Below, piece after piece: positions 16,928 through 25,716 of a DNA stretch of 40,023 nucleotides. Every line of letters begins with the position of its first letter. Within the stretch, counting starts at the first letter, position 1. Source of the stretch: JAFNGF01 sp964567045. GTDB taxonomy: Bacteria; Planctomycetota; Phycisphaerae; Sedimentisphaerales; Anaerobacaceae. Position numbers and translations under genes: made by a program. Under the pieces are notes generated by a model. The model saw only the letters and a program-made list of their open reading frames with translations. It ran no database searches and was not told the DNA's origin. The DNA lies in contig CAZMLE010000035.1 of NCBI GenBank assembly GCA_964567045.1, positions 1 through 40,023 of the forward strand, read 5' to 3'.

Positions 16928-18088
16928 CTACTTTGGAACCCTGTCTTTAATGGTGACATCCTCTATCGCCTGGCCTACTTTCTTAAGGAAAGTGTCCCAA
17001 ATGGTATCGGTTATTTCGAACTCGCTTTGGTAAAGACCGAGGCGGACAACCACTATGTTCCACTCCGGAATAATGAAACAGAAGTTGGTGCTCGCCCCGT
17101 GCGCGGCGTAGGTCCTGGGCGGTGCCGCTGGGTACCGACGCCTCCCGGTCGCCATCACCCCGTTCGTCCACCAGTAGAAGCCGTAGGCCCCGCTGAGCAG
17201 GCTGCGGCTGCGGCCCGGCAAGGTGGCCGGGACCTGAATCGCGCCCGCCTCCTCCACGAAGGACGCCGGCAGCAGTTGCTTGCCGTTCCAGTTGCCGTGG
17301 TTCAGATAGAGAAGCCCCAATCGCGCCAGTTCGCGCGGCGTGGTCTTGATTCCTCCGTTCCCCTTGAGCGCCGGAGTCCCCGCGGCGTTGTAGTAGGTCA
17401 TCCCGTCCACGGTTCCGCAGACTCCCCAGTCCCATCGCGTCATCCCGATGGGGTCGGCGATGCGGCGTTTGAACAGGTCCTTGAGGGGCTCGTGGGCGAC
17501 CCGCGTTGCCAGGATTCTTCCCAGCAGATGGACATCGTGGTCATTGTAGGCAGCCTGCGATCCTGCCGGCTCGAACTCCGGCGCGTCGGGAGTCGTCACA
17601 TAGACAATCGGGTCGCCCCACTTCTGCTCGGGCACGACGTTCGCGACTCTCCCGTGATAGCCTCCCGTCATCGAAGCGAGATGACGCAGCTTGATTTTGG
17701 CGTACGCGGAATGCCGGTCGTCCAGGTCGGGCAGGTGCTCGACCGCTAATGTGTCCAGGGTGCATTTTCCGTCGCCAACCATCAGACCCAGGACAGTGCT
17801 CGTAAAAACCTTCGTCGCGGAGTAGAGCTCATGGTATGCATCGCAATCGGGGCCTTTCCAGATGAGGTACCCGTTGCGGATGATGACGAGTTGCTTCGCG
17901 CCCTCCGCGCCGAAGTTCTCGTCCATGTAGGCGGCGGCGTCCTTCAGTTTCGCCGCGTCCACAACCTGTGATTCCGGGAGCGCCTCTTGCCACTCGCGAC
18001 CAGGGAAAACGGTTTTGGGTTGTGAGTTTGCCATACCGATGAGCCCCCAAGCGAAGACAAGGGTGAGCGCAGTCGTGGCAGTCTTCAT
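16928..18088 (-). CDS. Exported serine hydrolase of the beta-lactamase class C family
   Basis: This 386-aa protein has a cleavable signal (TALTLVFAWGLIGMANS) and the SxxK active-site motif SATK (S90-K93). The usual YxN position reads YND (181-183), so the third motif residue is changed. The third box is HGA (AAHGAST, near residue 330). GGIKTTPRELARLGLLYLN is a typical conserved stretch of the family. Members are peptidases, esterases or D-amino-acid-acting enzymes; resistance function cannot be inferred. Its ATG overlaps the upstream hydrolase stop as ATGA, behind GGAGGGA, so it is the last gene of the carbohydrate operon. In this context it may be an esterase removing acyl groups from sugars, which is inference. 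Confidence 0.88.
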   Translation of the reverse strand: MKTATTALTLVFAWGLIGMANSQPKTVFPGREWQEALPESQVVDAAKLKDAAAYMDENFGAEGAKQLVIIRNGYLIWKGPDCDAYHELYSATKVFTSTVLGLMVGDGKCTLDTLAVEHLPDLDDRHSAYAKIKLRHLASMTGGYHGRVANVVPEQKWGDPIVYVTTPDAPEFEPAGSQAAYNDHDVHLLGRILATRVAHEPLKDLFKRRIADPIGMTRWDWGVCGTVDGMTYYNAAGTPALKGNGGIKTTPRELARLGLLYLNHGNWNGKQLLPASFVEEAGAIQVPATLPGRSRSLLSGAYGFYWWTNGVMATGRRRYPAAPPRTYAAHGASTNFCFIIPEWNIVVVRLGLYQSEFEITDTIWDTFLKKVGQAIEDVTIKDRVPK

Positions 18089-19545
18089 CGCTCCCTCCAG
18101 ATGTGGAGCACGGCATCGCCTTTGAACGGCACTTCCATGGTCTGCTGGGTATTGTCGCCGGCTTTTATTGTACCTGTAGATTCAATCTTGCCGCTGTTGG
18201 GATTGAACCATTCGTAGTTGTAATGGCTTGGCCATCCCTGCTCGGGAGTGCCGGACAAGGTGAGGGTCACCGAAGGCGCATCCACGTCCGGATTATAAAC
18301 CAGATATTGGACGCCGGGGTTTGCCAGACAGTACTTGGTCGAAGCCAGGTCGTTGTGCGGCTGCATCGCTGCCAGATTCATCTTATTGGCATACGTTAAA
18401 GTGTAGCCCAGACTTTTGCGGATTGGGTCCCACTTAGGGTCGAGCCGCTGGCCAAGCACTTCCCCATCATACGGGTCCATAAACAGTGGGTTGTATCCTC
18501 TGGTAAAGCTCTTCCACACCCAGGCCTGATTGCCGCCGATTCCCCAGAGGTGGTCTGTGTCATTCAGGACGACTTTACGCCCATCTGCTGCCGGAGGGTC
18601 GTCCCGGTAGCCGCCCTCGGGATTCGGAGAAATCCAGTCGGCGGGGCTTTCAAATAAAGTCTGGTTCTTTCCGCCGCGATACTGGAAGGTCATCCCCACC
18701 GGATGCTGCTTGGGCTTGGACTTTTGATACTGCTTAATGTAGCGGATTATATGATACTGCCACTGTGTTGATTCAGGGTGGTTCTCATTAGATATTTCGT
18801 ACAGCACATTGTCGAGGTCGTTGACGGTGTCGATTACTCTGCGCACATAAGCTTCCTGCAAAGAAGTCACGGTTTTGTTGGCAAGAGTGTAAATCTCCAG
18901 ACCGTTACCGTCTTTGTTTGTATCGGCGTCGATGCCATTTATGTTGTTTTCGGGGTGGAAGGGATGTCCCTGCCAGGCGCCGGCGGAAAATTGCATTGCC
19001 CAGCCTTCAAAGAGCATAATAGAAACGTAAATGCCACGGTCGCCGGCAGCTCGGACACGGCTTCGCAACCGGTCGAAGTAATCTGAATTGTATTTCTCCA
19101 GGTTGAATTTCGGTTTGCCGTCGAGGGCTTTGCCGGGTCCTGTTCTGGCCCAGGGCTGCGGAGCTGCGGTGTGCAGCTTATTTTCCTGGTTTGCCTTTGT
19201 GTTCCAGGTTACCGGCTCCCACGTCCACATGCGGATAAAGTTGTGGTTCAGCCGGTGCATCCAAGATAGATAGCCGTCAAAGTCAAAACGTGCCGGCGGG
19301 TCGCTGGGCCCAATGTCCACAAGATTTGCCCAGGTGTGTGAGCCGGTCAGGTAAACTGCTTTGCCGCTGCCATCGGTGAAGTAGCGAGGATTATTCGCAT
19401 GCACCCGTAAAGGACCTCGCAGGCTGGTCTGCTCGGCATTTGTCGCCAGGCACAGCAAGTAAGTATTGGCCAGCACAACCAAACACAACGTACACTTCAC
19501 GATCACTGGCTTCTTTCGTAGGCCATCTTTTGTTTGTAGGAACAT
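18085..19545 (-). CDS. Secreted apiosidase-like (DUF4038-type) TIM-barrel glycoside hydrolase
   Basis: This 486-aa protein has an N-terminal signal (CTLCLVVLANTYLLCLA). A signature then matches DUF4038/apiosidase-like TIM barrels: RYFTDGSGKAVYLTGSHTWA (~54-73). The barrel contains NHNFIRMWTWEPVTW, YVSIMLFEGWAMQF and a probable acid/base Glu in NVLYEISNENHPES. The C-terminal ~90 residues resemble a small beta domain. The ATG at 19545 has AGGAG 8 nt upstream. It overlaps the serine hydrolase gene by 4 bp and follows DUF4091 by 73 bp. The family acts on plant or algal side-chain sugars, but the exact linkage cannot be predicted. Confidence 0.82.
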   Translation of the reverse strand: MFLQTKDGLRKKPVIVKCTLCLVVLANTYLLCLATNAEQTSLRGPLRVHANNPRYFTDGSGKAVYLTGSHTWANLVDIGPSDPPARFDFDGYLSWMHRLNHNFIRMWTWEPVTWNTKANQENKLHTAAPQPWARTGPGKALDGKPKFNLEKYNSDYFDRLRSRVRAAGDRGIYVSIMLFEGWAMQFSAGAWQGHPFHPENNINGIDADTNKDGNGLEIYTLANKTVTSLQEAYVRRVIDTVNDLDNVLYEISNENHPESTQWQYHIIRYIKQYQKSKPKQHPVGMTFQYRGGKNQTLFESPADWISPNPEGGYRDDPPAADGRKVVLNDTDHLWGIGGNQAWVWKSFTRGYNPLFMDPYDGEVLGQRLDPKWDPIRKSLGYTLTYANKMNLAAMQPHNDLASTKYCLANPGVQYLVYNPDVDAPSVTLTLSGTPEQGWPSHYNYEWFNPNSGKIESTGTIKAGDNTQQTMEVPFKGDAVLHIWRER

Positions 19546-19618
19546 CGTAATTGCTCCTGTAAAAGTGGCACAGCATTGTCCCGCCCACGGGTGGCAGGGT
19601 TAATGGGTCGTGTTTTGT

Positions 19619-21391
19619 TTACTTTTTTAATCTGATAATCTCCGTGGCGAGTTTTTCCCGGGCGGTCAGGATTTCGTTACGGTCTTTTGAAAATTGCCAC
19701 CAGGTTGGAGCAATCGTGTTGACTATCTTTTTGACCGCGTCTTTGCCCGCCAGTTTCTCAAGAATTGCGAAATACTCGTAATCCTCCATGCCGTCTCTAA
19801 GATTCTTTATCCGCACGCAGGCGATAGGCCCTTCAATGCCGCAGGGTACGCCAGGATAGAAGAGGTAGCCGCCTCCGTTATAATGCGCAGGATGTGCAAA
19901 CGCGGGATTGCCCCACGGGTCAATCACCCTGGTGACCGTCGACCAATATAGTAAGCCGGTAATACCATATTGATAGTTTATCCAGGTTGGGACGCGATAA
20001 ACGGGCAGCGGCCAATCTATATGCCAGTGCGGCGGATCAAGGTCTTTGACCTTCTGATATTCGGGGTGATAACGAGGCGCTCGCTGAACCAAAGCGGTGT
20101 AAGACCAGACCTCATCGCCCTTGGCGATTTTTTCACTTATGGATTTTCTATCAATGAACGACCACAGTGGACACCAAATATCAACCGCCGGGTCAATATC
20201 GGGCCAGGAAGCATCCTGAGGATACGGCTGTTCAACTACCAACCGTTTAAACTCAGGCACGGCCTGGTGGACAAGTTCGCCCAGCACCAGGACCTGCTCA
20301 TAGTTTTCGCGCAGGTTCGGCTCGTCCCACATGTATAAATATGCCCGCTTTTCCCAGCCGTTTTTCTTCAGGTACGCGTAAAAGTCTCGATAGTATCGCT
20401 GGGCTTTTTTTCGGTTGGCTTCGGATATATCTTTGTAATCGGGCCGCAATGTCGAGCTTGGCAGCGAAAAAAATGGTGCTCTTGGAACCTCAAAATCAGT
20501 CACGTGAAACCTATTGATAAATTCAGTTAGTTGTCGGTGTTTTTCGGCGGTGACATTCAAAGAGCCGTCAGCGTTGACTACCGGTAAGAGACTGCCCGGA
20601 ATTGGAGGATTGATGCGGTGCTCGGACATCGCCTGACAATAGCGCAGCTCGATTTGTCTGAATTGCTCCGAGTCGGGCTTGACATCGAAGTATCGCGTGA
20701 CATTGTGAAAACTGCCAAAGTGGTTTCTATGAGTGGGACCATCCGGAAGTGTAAAATCCCACACGGTTAGGGTTATAGGGATTTCGGCAGATAGATTACC
20801 CTCCGCCTTGACCACAAAGCGCCCACTGTAAATGCCTGCCGGGACATCTTTTGGTACATAGACATCGACCCATATAGGCTGATTTTGGCCCTTAAATACT
20901 TCAAAGGGAACGGCATACATGTCATATCCTGTGGTAGTTGCCGGTTCGCCCCACCTTTTCTGGGACTGGGCTAACGGTTCGATGGACTTACCGGTGAAGG
21001 GATTTACAAACGGGACAAGGGGGTCGGCATATAGCCCGGGAGGTAATTCCGCTCCGGGCGTGGATTTTCTTACCCGGACGTATTCAGCCCTAAAAAGTTT
21101 GATGTTGTCCTTTCCAATTTTTGCGCCGGCCTGTCCAGCAAGGTCGGAAATCTCTGCGCCTACGACTTTGATTTTTTCGCTGCCAGCAGTAACTACTACC
21201 TGAAACGATTCAACTTCATTTTTCGCTGCTTTAATCTCGACCTTGCCAGGCCCGTATGGTTTCTGTTCCTGGCCTATCCGTTCCATGCTGGATAGCGCCG
21301 TTAACTGGATTCTTTCCTGGGCGCCGGAACAAACGGCCACAGCGGGCAAGAAAATAAACGCAATAACAATAACCAACGCTCGATTTCTCAT
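19619..21391 (-). CDS. Secreted DUF4091 (GH123-like) protein
   Basis: This 590-aa protein has a signal peptide (ALVIVIAFIFLPAVAVCSG) and an N-terminal beta domain (~25-210, AAKNEVESFQVVVTAGSEKI). A TIM-barrel-like region follows (~230-500, RAYLYMWDEPN, containing DEP). The DUF4091 hallmark is LRDGMEDYEYFAILEKLAGK near residue 530. The family is related to GH123 beta-N-acetylgalactosaminidases, where a catalytic Asp-Glu pair acts by substrate assistance; the DEP motif is the candidate here. The ATG at 21391 follows GGAGA. It starts 12 bp after the Gfo/Idh stop, so it belongs to the same operon. Confidence 0.85.
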   Translation of the reverse strand: MRNRALVIVIAFIFLPAVAVCSGAQERIQLTALSSMERIGQEQKPYGPGKVEIKAAKNEVESFQVVVTAGSEKIKVVGAEISDLAGQAGAKIGKDNIKLFRAEYVRVRKSTPGAELPPGLYADPLVPFVNPFTGKSIEPLAQSQKRWGEPATTTGYDMYAVPFEVFKGQNQPIWVDVYVPKDVPAGIYSGRFVVKAEGNLSAEIPITLTVWDFTLPDGPTHRNHFGSFHNVTRYFDVKPDSEQFRQIELRYCQAMSEHRINPPIPGSLLPVVNADGSLNVTAEKHRQLTEFINRFHVTDFEVPRAPFFSLPSSTLRPDYKDISEANRKKAQRYYRDFYAYLKKNGWEKRAYLYMWDEPNLRENYEQVLVLGELVHQAVPEFKRLVVEQPYPQDASWPDIDPAVDIWCPLWSFIDRKSISEKIAKGDEVWSYTALVQRAPRYHPEYQKVKDLDPPHWHIDWPLPVYRVPTWINYQYGITGLLYWSTVTRVIDPWGNPAFAHPAHYNGGGYLFYPGVPCGIEGPIACVRIKNLRDGMEDYEYFAILEKLAGKDAVKKIVNTIAPTWWQFSKDRNEILTAREKLATEIIRLKK

Positions 21392-21403
21392 GGCTGATCT
21401 CCA

Positions 21404-22651
21404 TCATTCAATGAGTCTTACTGGATCATACTGAGGGACTTTAAGCAGTTCGCCTTTTCGCAGCGCCGACTGGTGCGCGATGATGCCCGGCACCGTGTAC
21501 GCCAGCGATTCGTAGACGTCAATCGCCGGTCGGCGATTATGCACCAGAGCGTCAATGAATTCGTGGGTCAGAAATGTATGTGAGCCTTCGTGGCCGCTGT
21601 CGTGCCGCAAAGGCTCTGGCAGCATATCCGTTTTCCACCACTGCGGCTGATTGTATTGCTCGAAGTTTGGCGCCTGCCGCTCAAAGCCGGCATCGTCTTT
21701 CTCGGTTTGCTGCCCGGAGCGAATGATAATCGGGCCAAGGCCATTAGGATGCGGCGCATAAAAGCTCATTTTATCGCCGATCCATTGGGCTCGTTCACAG
21801 CCGCGGTGTGCGCCTTTCCACCATATATTGACGCGGAATGCGGCGCCGCGATTGGTTCTGAACATCGCCGATTCGTTCCAGAACGGGTTGCCGTAGGCGT
21901 TGTCCTTGAGGATGGGACTGTTGTCGCCCCAGCCGTGACATACGACCTCGGTCAGGCGCTCGCCGCTGACACCGATAAGTTGGCTGGTGCAGTGTGTCGG
22001 ATAGTGCATCGGCGCTACGCCGTAGCGCCACGTTCGTTCGCCCTGGTAGAAGTAAAGCCCTTCCAGGCCGGGATGTTGATATTCGGCCTCGCAGTAATAT
22101 AAGGCGCCGAACTTGCCCTGCTGGTAGAACTTGCGAGCTGAAATCGTTGACTGCTGATAGTAGCCGGTCTCAGCCATCATATAAGTCAGGCCGTATTTTT
22201 TGACCGTATCCAGCAGTAGTTCGGCTTGCTCGATTGTTGCCCAGACAGCCGGCACAGCAGAGATTACGTGCTTGCCGTTTTTCATCGCCTCGATGGTGTG
22301 CCGCACGTGAAGCGGGCCGTCGGTAAAGATAGCCACGGCGTCGATGTTTTTATCCAGCACCAATTCTTCCAGCGAGTTGTAAGCCTTTTGGCAATTGTAC
22401 ACCTTCTTCAAGAGTTCCCGCCGTTCTTGCCGCAGGTCACTGACCGCCTCGACGATGCAATCCGGATGTTCGTGCCACGCAAATGCGGTGCCGAACCCAC
22501 CGCCCACCACCCCGATGCGAACCTTCTTGGGGGCAGTGTTGACGGCAATCGCCGCTTCGTATGCCAACATTGAGCTAGCCAGGGTAGTGCCGGTGCGCTT
22601 AAGGAAATCACGCCGCGAATAATGAGTCGAATTTTTGCCATTTCCATTCAT
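21404..22651 (-). CDS. Tat-exported Gfo/Idh/MocA-like protein lacking the EKP lysine
   Basis: This 415-aa protein begins with a twin-arginine signal (YSRRDFLKRTGTTLASSML, ~11-29) and a Rossmann GVVGGGFG motif (~48-55). Where the superfamily normally has E-K-P, it reads SAVPAVW. The catalytic lysine is therefore absent and a classical dehydrogenase reaction is doubtful. The rest (AETGYYQQSTISARKFYQQG, GSHTFLTHEFIDALVHNRRP) fits the family. The ATG at 22651 has GGACGGAG 9 nt upstream, inside the 3' end of the preceding gene, 2 bp away. It may act on a modified sugar by elimination or as a binding protein; both are inference. Confidence 0.88.
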   Translation of the reverse strand: MNGNGKNSTHYSRRDFLKRTGTTLASSMLAYEAAIAVNTAPKKVRIGVVGGGFGTAFAWHEHPDCIVEAVSDLRQERRELLKKVYNCQKAYNSLEELVLDKNIDAVAIFTDGPLHVRHTIEAMKNGKHVISAVPAVWATIEQAELLLDTVKKYGLTYMMAETGYYQQSTISARKFYQQGKFGALYYCEAEYQHPGLEGLYFYQGERTWRYGVAPMHYPTHCTSQLIGVSGERLTEVVCHGWGDNSPILKDNAYGNPFWNESAMFRTNRGAAFRVNIWWKGAHRGCERAQWIGDKMSFYAPHPNGLGPIIIRSGQQTEKDDAGFERQAPNFEQYNQPQWWKTDMLPEPLRHDSGHEGSHTFLTHEFIDALVHNRRPAIDVYESLAYTVPGIIAHQSALRKGELLKVPQYDPVRLIE

Positions 22652-22653
22652 CT

Positions 22654-23607
22654 TTATACGCTCCGTCCTTCAATGAATTTTATCAGATTGTAAACGACTA
22701 AATTGCAGGGAACTTCCACCTTGTATCTCTCAGCAAGTCTGATAACGGCCCCGTTTAAGGCGTCGATCTCGGTTCTTTTTTTGGCCATGATATCTTGCAG
22801 GGTCGACGATTTATGTTCGGCTGTGTCGGGAACCAGTTTATTATAAAATACCTCCAAAAAGTCCTCAGATGTCGGCCAGTGTGTTTTATAACCTGCCTCT
22901 GCCATCACGTTGAATGTTTCATCGACGATGCCGTTCATGATTGTACGCGTAGTTTGGTTTTCTGCCAATACTCCGTAGGGGACATCCAGAATGGCCCCGA
23001 GCGGATTTAGCGCGCAGTTATACAACATTTTCGCCCACAGGTCTTTGGCAATCTCGTTGGTTGTTTGGCAGGGAATGTCGCCGTGGGCTATAGCTTCGCA
23101 CAAGTCGGTAAGCGGCGAGGAATCTTTATTGAAGAGGCTGCCAATATGGATTGAGTCCGCGTGTACGGTTATGGTAACCTCATTAAGGTTAGTTCGCTGA
23201 AATCCCGTTATTACACGGGCACTGTAGATTTTGCCCCGGTTGAAAAAAGTGGAAAATGCTTCAGCGTTGCCCCAGCCGTTCTGAAATAGCACAATTTTAG
23301 TTTCTTTGCCAAACAGAAATTTGTGCTGGGAAAGGTCTTTCGCCGCTGCCAGCGAGTCGAAAGACTTGGTGCATACGAGTATATAATCGTATTTCCTTGC
23401 CCGAACTTGTCCCAAAGATGTGTAGCTGCCGAATCTCGATGGCTCAGCGTGGAAGCTGCCCCAAATTCCTGTTCTGGCTAATCCATGCTTTTGCAGGGCC
23501 GAGACAGTATTTTCTCTGGCAACAATATCAACTTGGCATTCGGACTTCAGCAGGCAGCTTGCGATGCCCAGGCCCACAGCACCGGCACCATATATTAGCA
23601 CTCTCAT
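22654..23607 (-). CDS. Ketopantoate reductase-family protein (PanE/ApbA-like)
   Basis: This 317-aa protein has an N-terminal Rossmann GxGxxG (VLIYGAGAVGLGIASCLL, ~3-20) and the typical ApbA C-terminal signature. The signature includes KMLYNCALNPLGAIL (~195-209), and SSTLQDIMAKKRTEIDALNG (~268-287), with the Lys, Asn, Ser and Glu/Asp residues expected for NADPH-dependent 2-oxoacid reduction. In pantothenate synthesis PanE makes pantoate. No other pan gene is nearby, and it heads a carbohydrate operon, so the substrate may be another 2-oxoacid. No ribosome site is evident at the ATG. Its leader is a 50-bp divergent gap of AT-rich repeats shared with the alcohol dehydrogenase gene. Confidence 0.85.
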   Translation of the reverse strand: MRVLIYGAGAVGLGIASCLLKSECQVDIVARENTVSALQKHGLARTGIWGSFHAEPSRFGSYTSLGQVRARKYDYILVCTKSFDSLAAAKDLSQHKFLFGKETKIVLFQNGWGNAEAFSTFFNRGKIYSARVITGFQRTNLNEVTITVHADSIHIGSLFNKDSSPLTDLCEAIAHGDIPCQTTNEIAKDLWAKMLYNCALNPLGAILDVPYGVLAENQTTRTIMNGIVDETFNVMAEAGYKTHWPTSEDFLEVFYNKLVPDTAEHKSSTLQDIMAKKRTEIDALNGAVIRLAERYKVEVPCNLVVYNLIKFIEGRSV

Positions 23608-23610
23608 ACT

Positions 23611-23656
23611 TACAATTGTCGATTGTCAATTTACAATTGTCAATTTACAATTTTGA
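23611..23656. repeat. CAATTGTCAATTTA repeats in a divergent gap
   Basis: The whole 50-bp gap between two divergent genes consists of TACAATTGTC, GATTGTCAAT and TTACAATTGTCAATTTACAA. TTGTCA could serve as a -35 hexamer in either direction, but no good -10 element or ribosome site is present for either gene. The related ATTGACAATTG pair is at 2833-2864. Confidence 0.55.
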
Positions 23657-23657
23657 C

Positions 23658-24683
23658 ATGAAAGCAATGGTGCTTAAGCGAACCGCACCTGTTGACGAAA
23701 AGCCTTTGGTGGTTGAGGATTTGCCGATTCCGCAGCCCGGCCCCAAACAGGTTCTTGTGAAGGTTTCAGCCTGTGGGATATGTCACACCGAGTTGGATGA
23801 GATCGAGGGCAGGCTGCCGGCAAAACTACCCATAGTTTTGGGCCACCAAGTCATCGGCAGCGTAGATAGTTTAGGTGCTAAGGCTGCCAAGTTCAAATTA
23901 AACGACAGGGTGGGAATCGCCTGGATAAACTCTGCCTGCCGCAAATGTCTGTTTTGCCAGAGCGGAAACGAGAATCTATGCCCGGAGTTTAAGGGCACCG
24001 GCTGCGACGCAAATGGCGGTTATGCCCAGTACACCGTGGTCTGCGAAGATTATGCCTATTTGATTCCCGCCAGGTTTAGCGACTGCCAGGCGGCGCCGCT
24101 TTTGTGTGCTGGTGCAATTGGCTACAGAGCTTTGCGGCTGACCAACCTTCATGACAGGCAGGTTCTCGGCCTTTTTGGTTTTGGCGCTTCAGCCCACATT
24201 GTGATCCAAATGGCTAAACACAAATATCCGGATTCTCCGGTTTTTGTTTTCACCAGAGCCGGCCAGAAAGACCATCAGGATTTAGCCAGAAAATTGGGCG
24301 CGGATTGGGTTGGAGTAACCGGGGATACGCCGCCCGCGAAGCTTAATTGCGCGATCGATTTTACACCTGCCTGGAAGCCGGTCATCGAGGCGCTCAGGGT
24401 GCTGGAAAAAGGTGGACGAGTCGTCATAAATGCGATAAGAAAAGAAGAAAGAGATAAGGATTCGCTCCTGGAGCTTAGCTATCAGAACCATCTTTGGCTG
24501 GAAAAAGAGCTCAAAACGGTAGCCAACATTACCAGGCGCGATGCTGAGGAATTTTTACCCTTGGCGGCTCAAATCCCAATTGTGCCGGAAGTTCGAGAAT
24601 TTAGCCTGGAACAAGCCAACGAGGCTCTATTGTTGCTGAAGCAGGGAAAAATCCATGGAGCAGGAGTCTTAAAGATAACTTAA
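23658..24683 (+). CDS. Zinc-dependent alcohol dehydrogenase (MDR family, AdhA/CAD-like)
   Basis: This 341-aa protein belongs to the medium-chain dehydrogenase/reductase family. The catalytic zinc site includes CGICHTE (~36-42) and GHQ (~61-63), where most family members have GHE; Gln is common in the AdhA-like subgroup. The structural zinc site has four cysteines, CRKCLFCQSGNENLC (~91-105). The Rossmann part has GLFGFGASA (~167-175). It probably interconverts an alcohol and an aldehyde with NAD(P). The ATG at 23658 was chosen because an upstream extension would run back into the divergent gene. It has no Shine-Dalgarno sequence. A PAC2 gene follows after 34 bp, suggesting cotranscription. Confidence 0.9.
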   Translation: MKAMVLKRTAPVDEKPLVVEDLPIPQPGPKQVLVKVSACGICHTELDEIEGRLPAKLPIVLGHQVIGSVDSLGAKAAKFKLNDRVGIAWINSACRKCLFCQSGNENLCPEFKGTGCDANGGYAQYTVVCEDYAYLIPARFSDCQAAPLLCAGAIGYRALRLTNLHDRQVLGLFGFGASAHIVIQMAKHKYPDSPVFVFTRAGQKDHQDLARKLGADWVGVTGDTPPAKLNCAIDFTPAWKPVIEALRVLEKGGRVVINAIRKEERDKDSLLELSYQNHLWLEKELKTVANITRRDAEEFLPLAAQIPIVPEVREFSLEQANEALLLLKQGKIHGAGVLKIT

Positions 24684-24717
24684 AACTTAAAACTCAAAGT
24701 CTAAAGGCGGTAGCACG

Positions 24718-25716
24718 ATGGCAATCATACTCTATAAAGAGCCTGAACTTAAAAATCCGGTTATGTTTTGCGGTTGGCCGGGGATCGGAAATATCGGCTT
24801 GACCGCTATGGACACCTTAAGAGTCGTGCTAAGAGCTGAAGATTTCGGACAGATCGAGCCCTGGGACTTTTTTGATCCCCAAGAAGTCAGGATTGCCAAC
24901 GGCCTGCTGAAAGAGCTTGAGTTTCCCAGCAATAAATTCTACTTTCAGCGGCTCGAAGCCCGCCCCGAGCACGGCTGGAGGGAGCGGGACTCGATATTCT
25001 TCATCGGCCAGCAGCAGCCGGGCGAAGGCCCAACAAGATACGCGCAAGGCCAAAAGGCTTATGAAATGGCCAATTTAGTTTTGGATGTGGCTGAGAAATT
25101 TGGCTGCCAAAGAGTCTATACTTCGGGGGCAGCCGTGACTCAAATCCACCACACCGCAAGACCAAGGGTCTGGGCAGTGCCCAACAAACAAAGCTTGGTC
25201 GCTGAGATACAGCACTATGAAAATACCATCTTGATGTCGCAAATCGAAGGAAGAAGCGACCAGGGTGTTATCACAGGCCTGAACGGGCTTTTGCTGGGCG
25301 TGGCTAAAAAGAGGGGCTTAGAAGCGATCTGTTTAATGGGCGAGATACCTTATTACCTTCAGGGAGCTCCCTGGCCCTATCCCAAAGGGTCGAAGTCTGT
25401 TCTGGAGGTCCTGCTCAAGATACTTGATATCAAGGTTGACCCTTCGGCAAGCTCAGGGCAGGCTCTGAGCAGGTTGGACGAATTGGCCCAAAAAGTGGAG
25501 GAAAACATTGACGGATTTTTAGAAAGCCTTTACACGGCAGAGGCGATACCTCCAGAAGTAAGGGATGAAATTGAGAAACTAAAGGACGTGAGCCGCGAGC
25601 CCGGACCAATAACCGAAGAAGAGCAGAAAAAGATAATGGAGCATATTGATGAGCTTTTCGACCAGAGACCTTGGAAAGATGAAAAAGGACCCCCGACAGG
25701 TGGGGGAACCCAGTAG
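24718..25716 (+). CDS. PAC2-family protein 1
   Basis: This 332-aa protein matches the PAC2 (proteasome-assembly-chaperone-like) fold best known in archaea and actinobacteria: NPVMFCGWPGIGNIG (~13-27), VYTSGAAVTQIHHT (~137-150), VITGLNGLLLGVA (~182-194) and GEIPYYLQG (~206-214). Its biochemical role in bacteria is unknown. The C-terminal ~90 residues are a charged, probably helical extension. This includes PSASSGQALSR, encoded by a dispersed CCTTCGGCAAGCTCAGG repeat (25441-25473). The ATG has AAAGGCGG upstream. It is followed by a second PAC2 gene whose start overlaps it by 38 bp, so the products may form a heteromeric pair. Confidence 0.85.
   Translation: MAIILYKEPELKNPVMFCGWPGIGNIGLTAMDTLRVVLRAEDFGQIEPWDFFDPQEVRIANGLLKELEFPSNKFYFQRLEARPEHGWRERDSIFFIGQQQPGEGPTRYAQGQKAYEMANLVLDVAEKFGCQRVYTSGAAVTQIHHTARPRVWAVPNKQSLVAEIQHYENTILMSQIEGRSDQGVITGLNGLLLGVAKKRGLEAICLMGEIPYYLQGAPWPYPKGSKSVLEVLLKILDIKVDPSASSGQALSRLDELAQKVEENIDGFLESLYTAEAIPPEVRDEIEKLKDVSREPGPITEEEQKKIMEHIDELFDQRPWKDEKGPPTGGGTQ
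25441..25473. repeat. Dispersed CTTCGGCAAGCTCAGG repeat inside the first PAC2 gene
   Basis: CCTTCGGCAAGCTCAGGGCA followed by GGCTCTGAGCAGG is one unit of a repeat widespread in environmental genomes (CTTCGAC-AAGCTCAGG-ACAGG type). It is in frame and adds the low-complexity residues SASSGQALS. Further units lie at 25721-25840. Confidence 0.7.

Noticed and set aside
23397..23657. Upstream extension of the alcohol dehydrogenase frame
   Set aside because: It would run antisense through the PanE-like gene and the AT-rich repeats; the family's normal start is at 23658.
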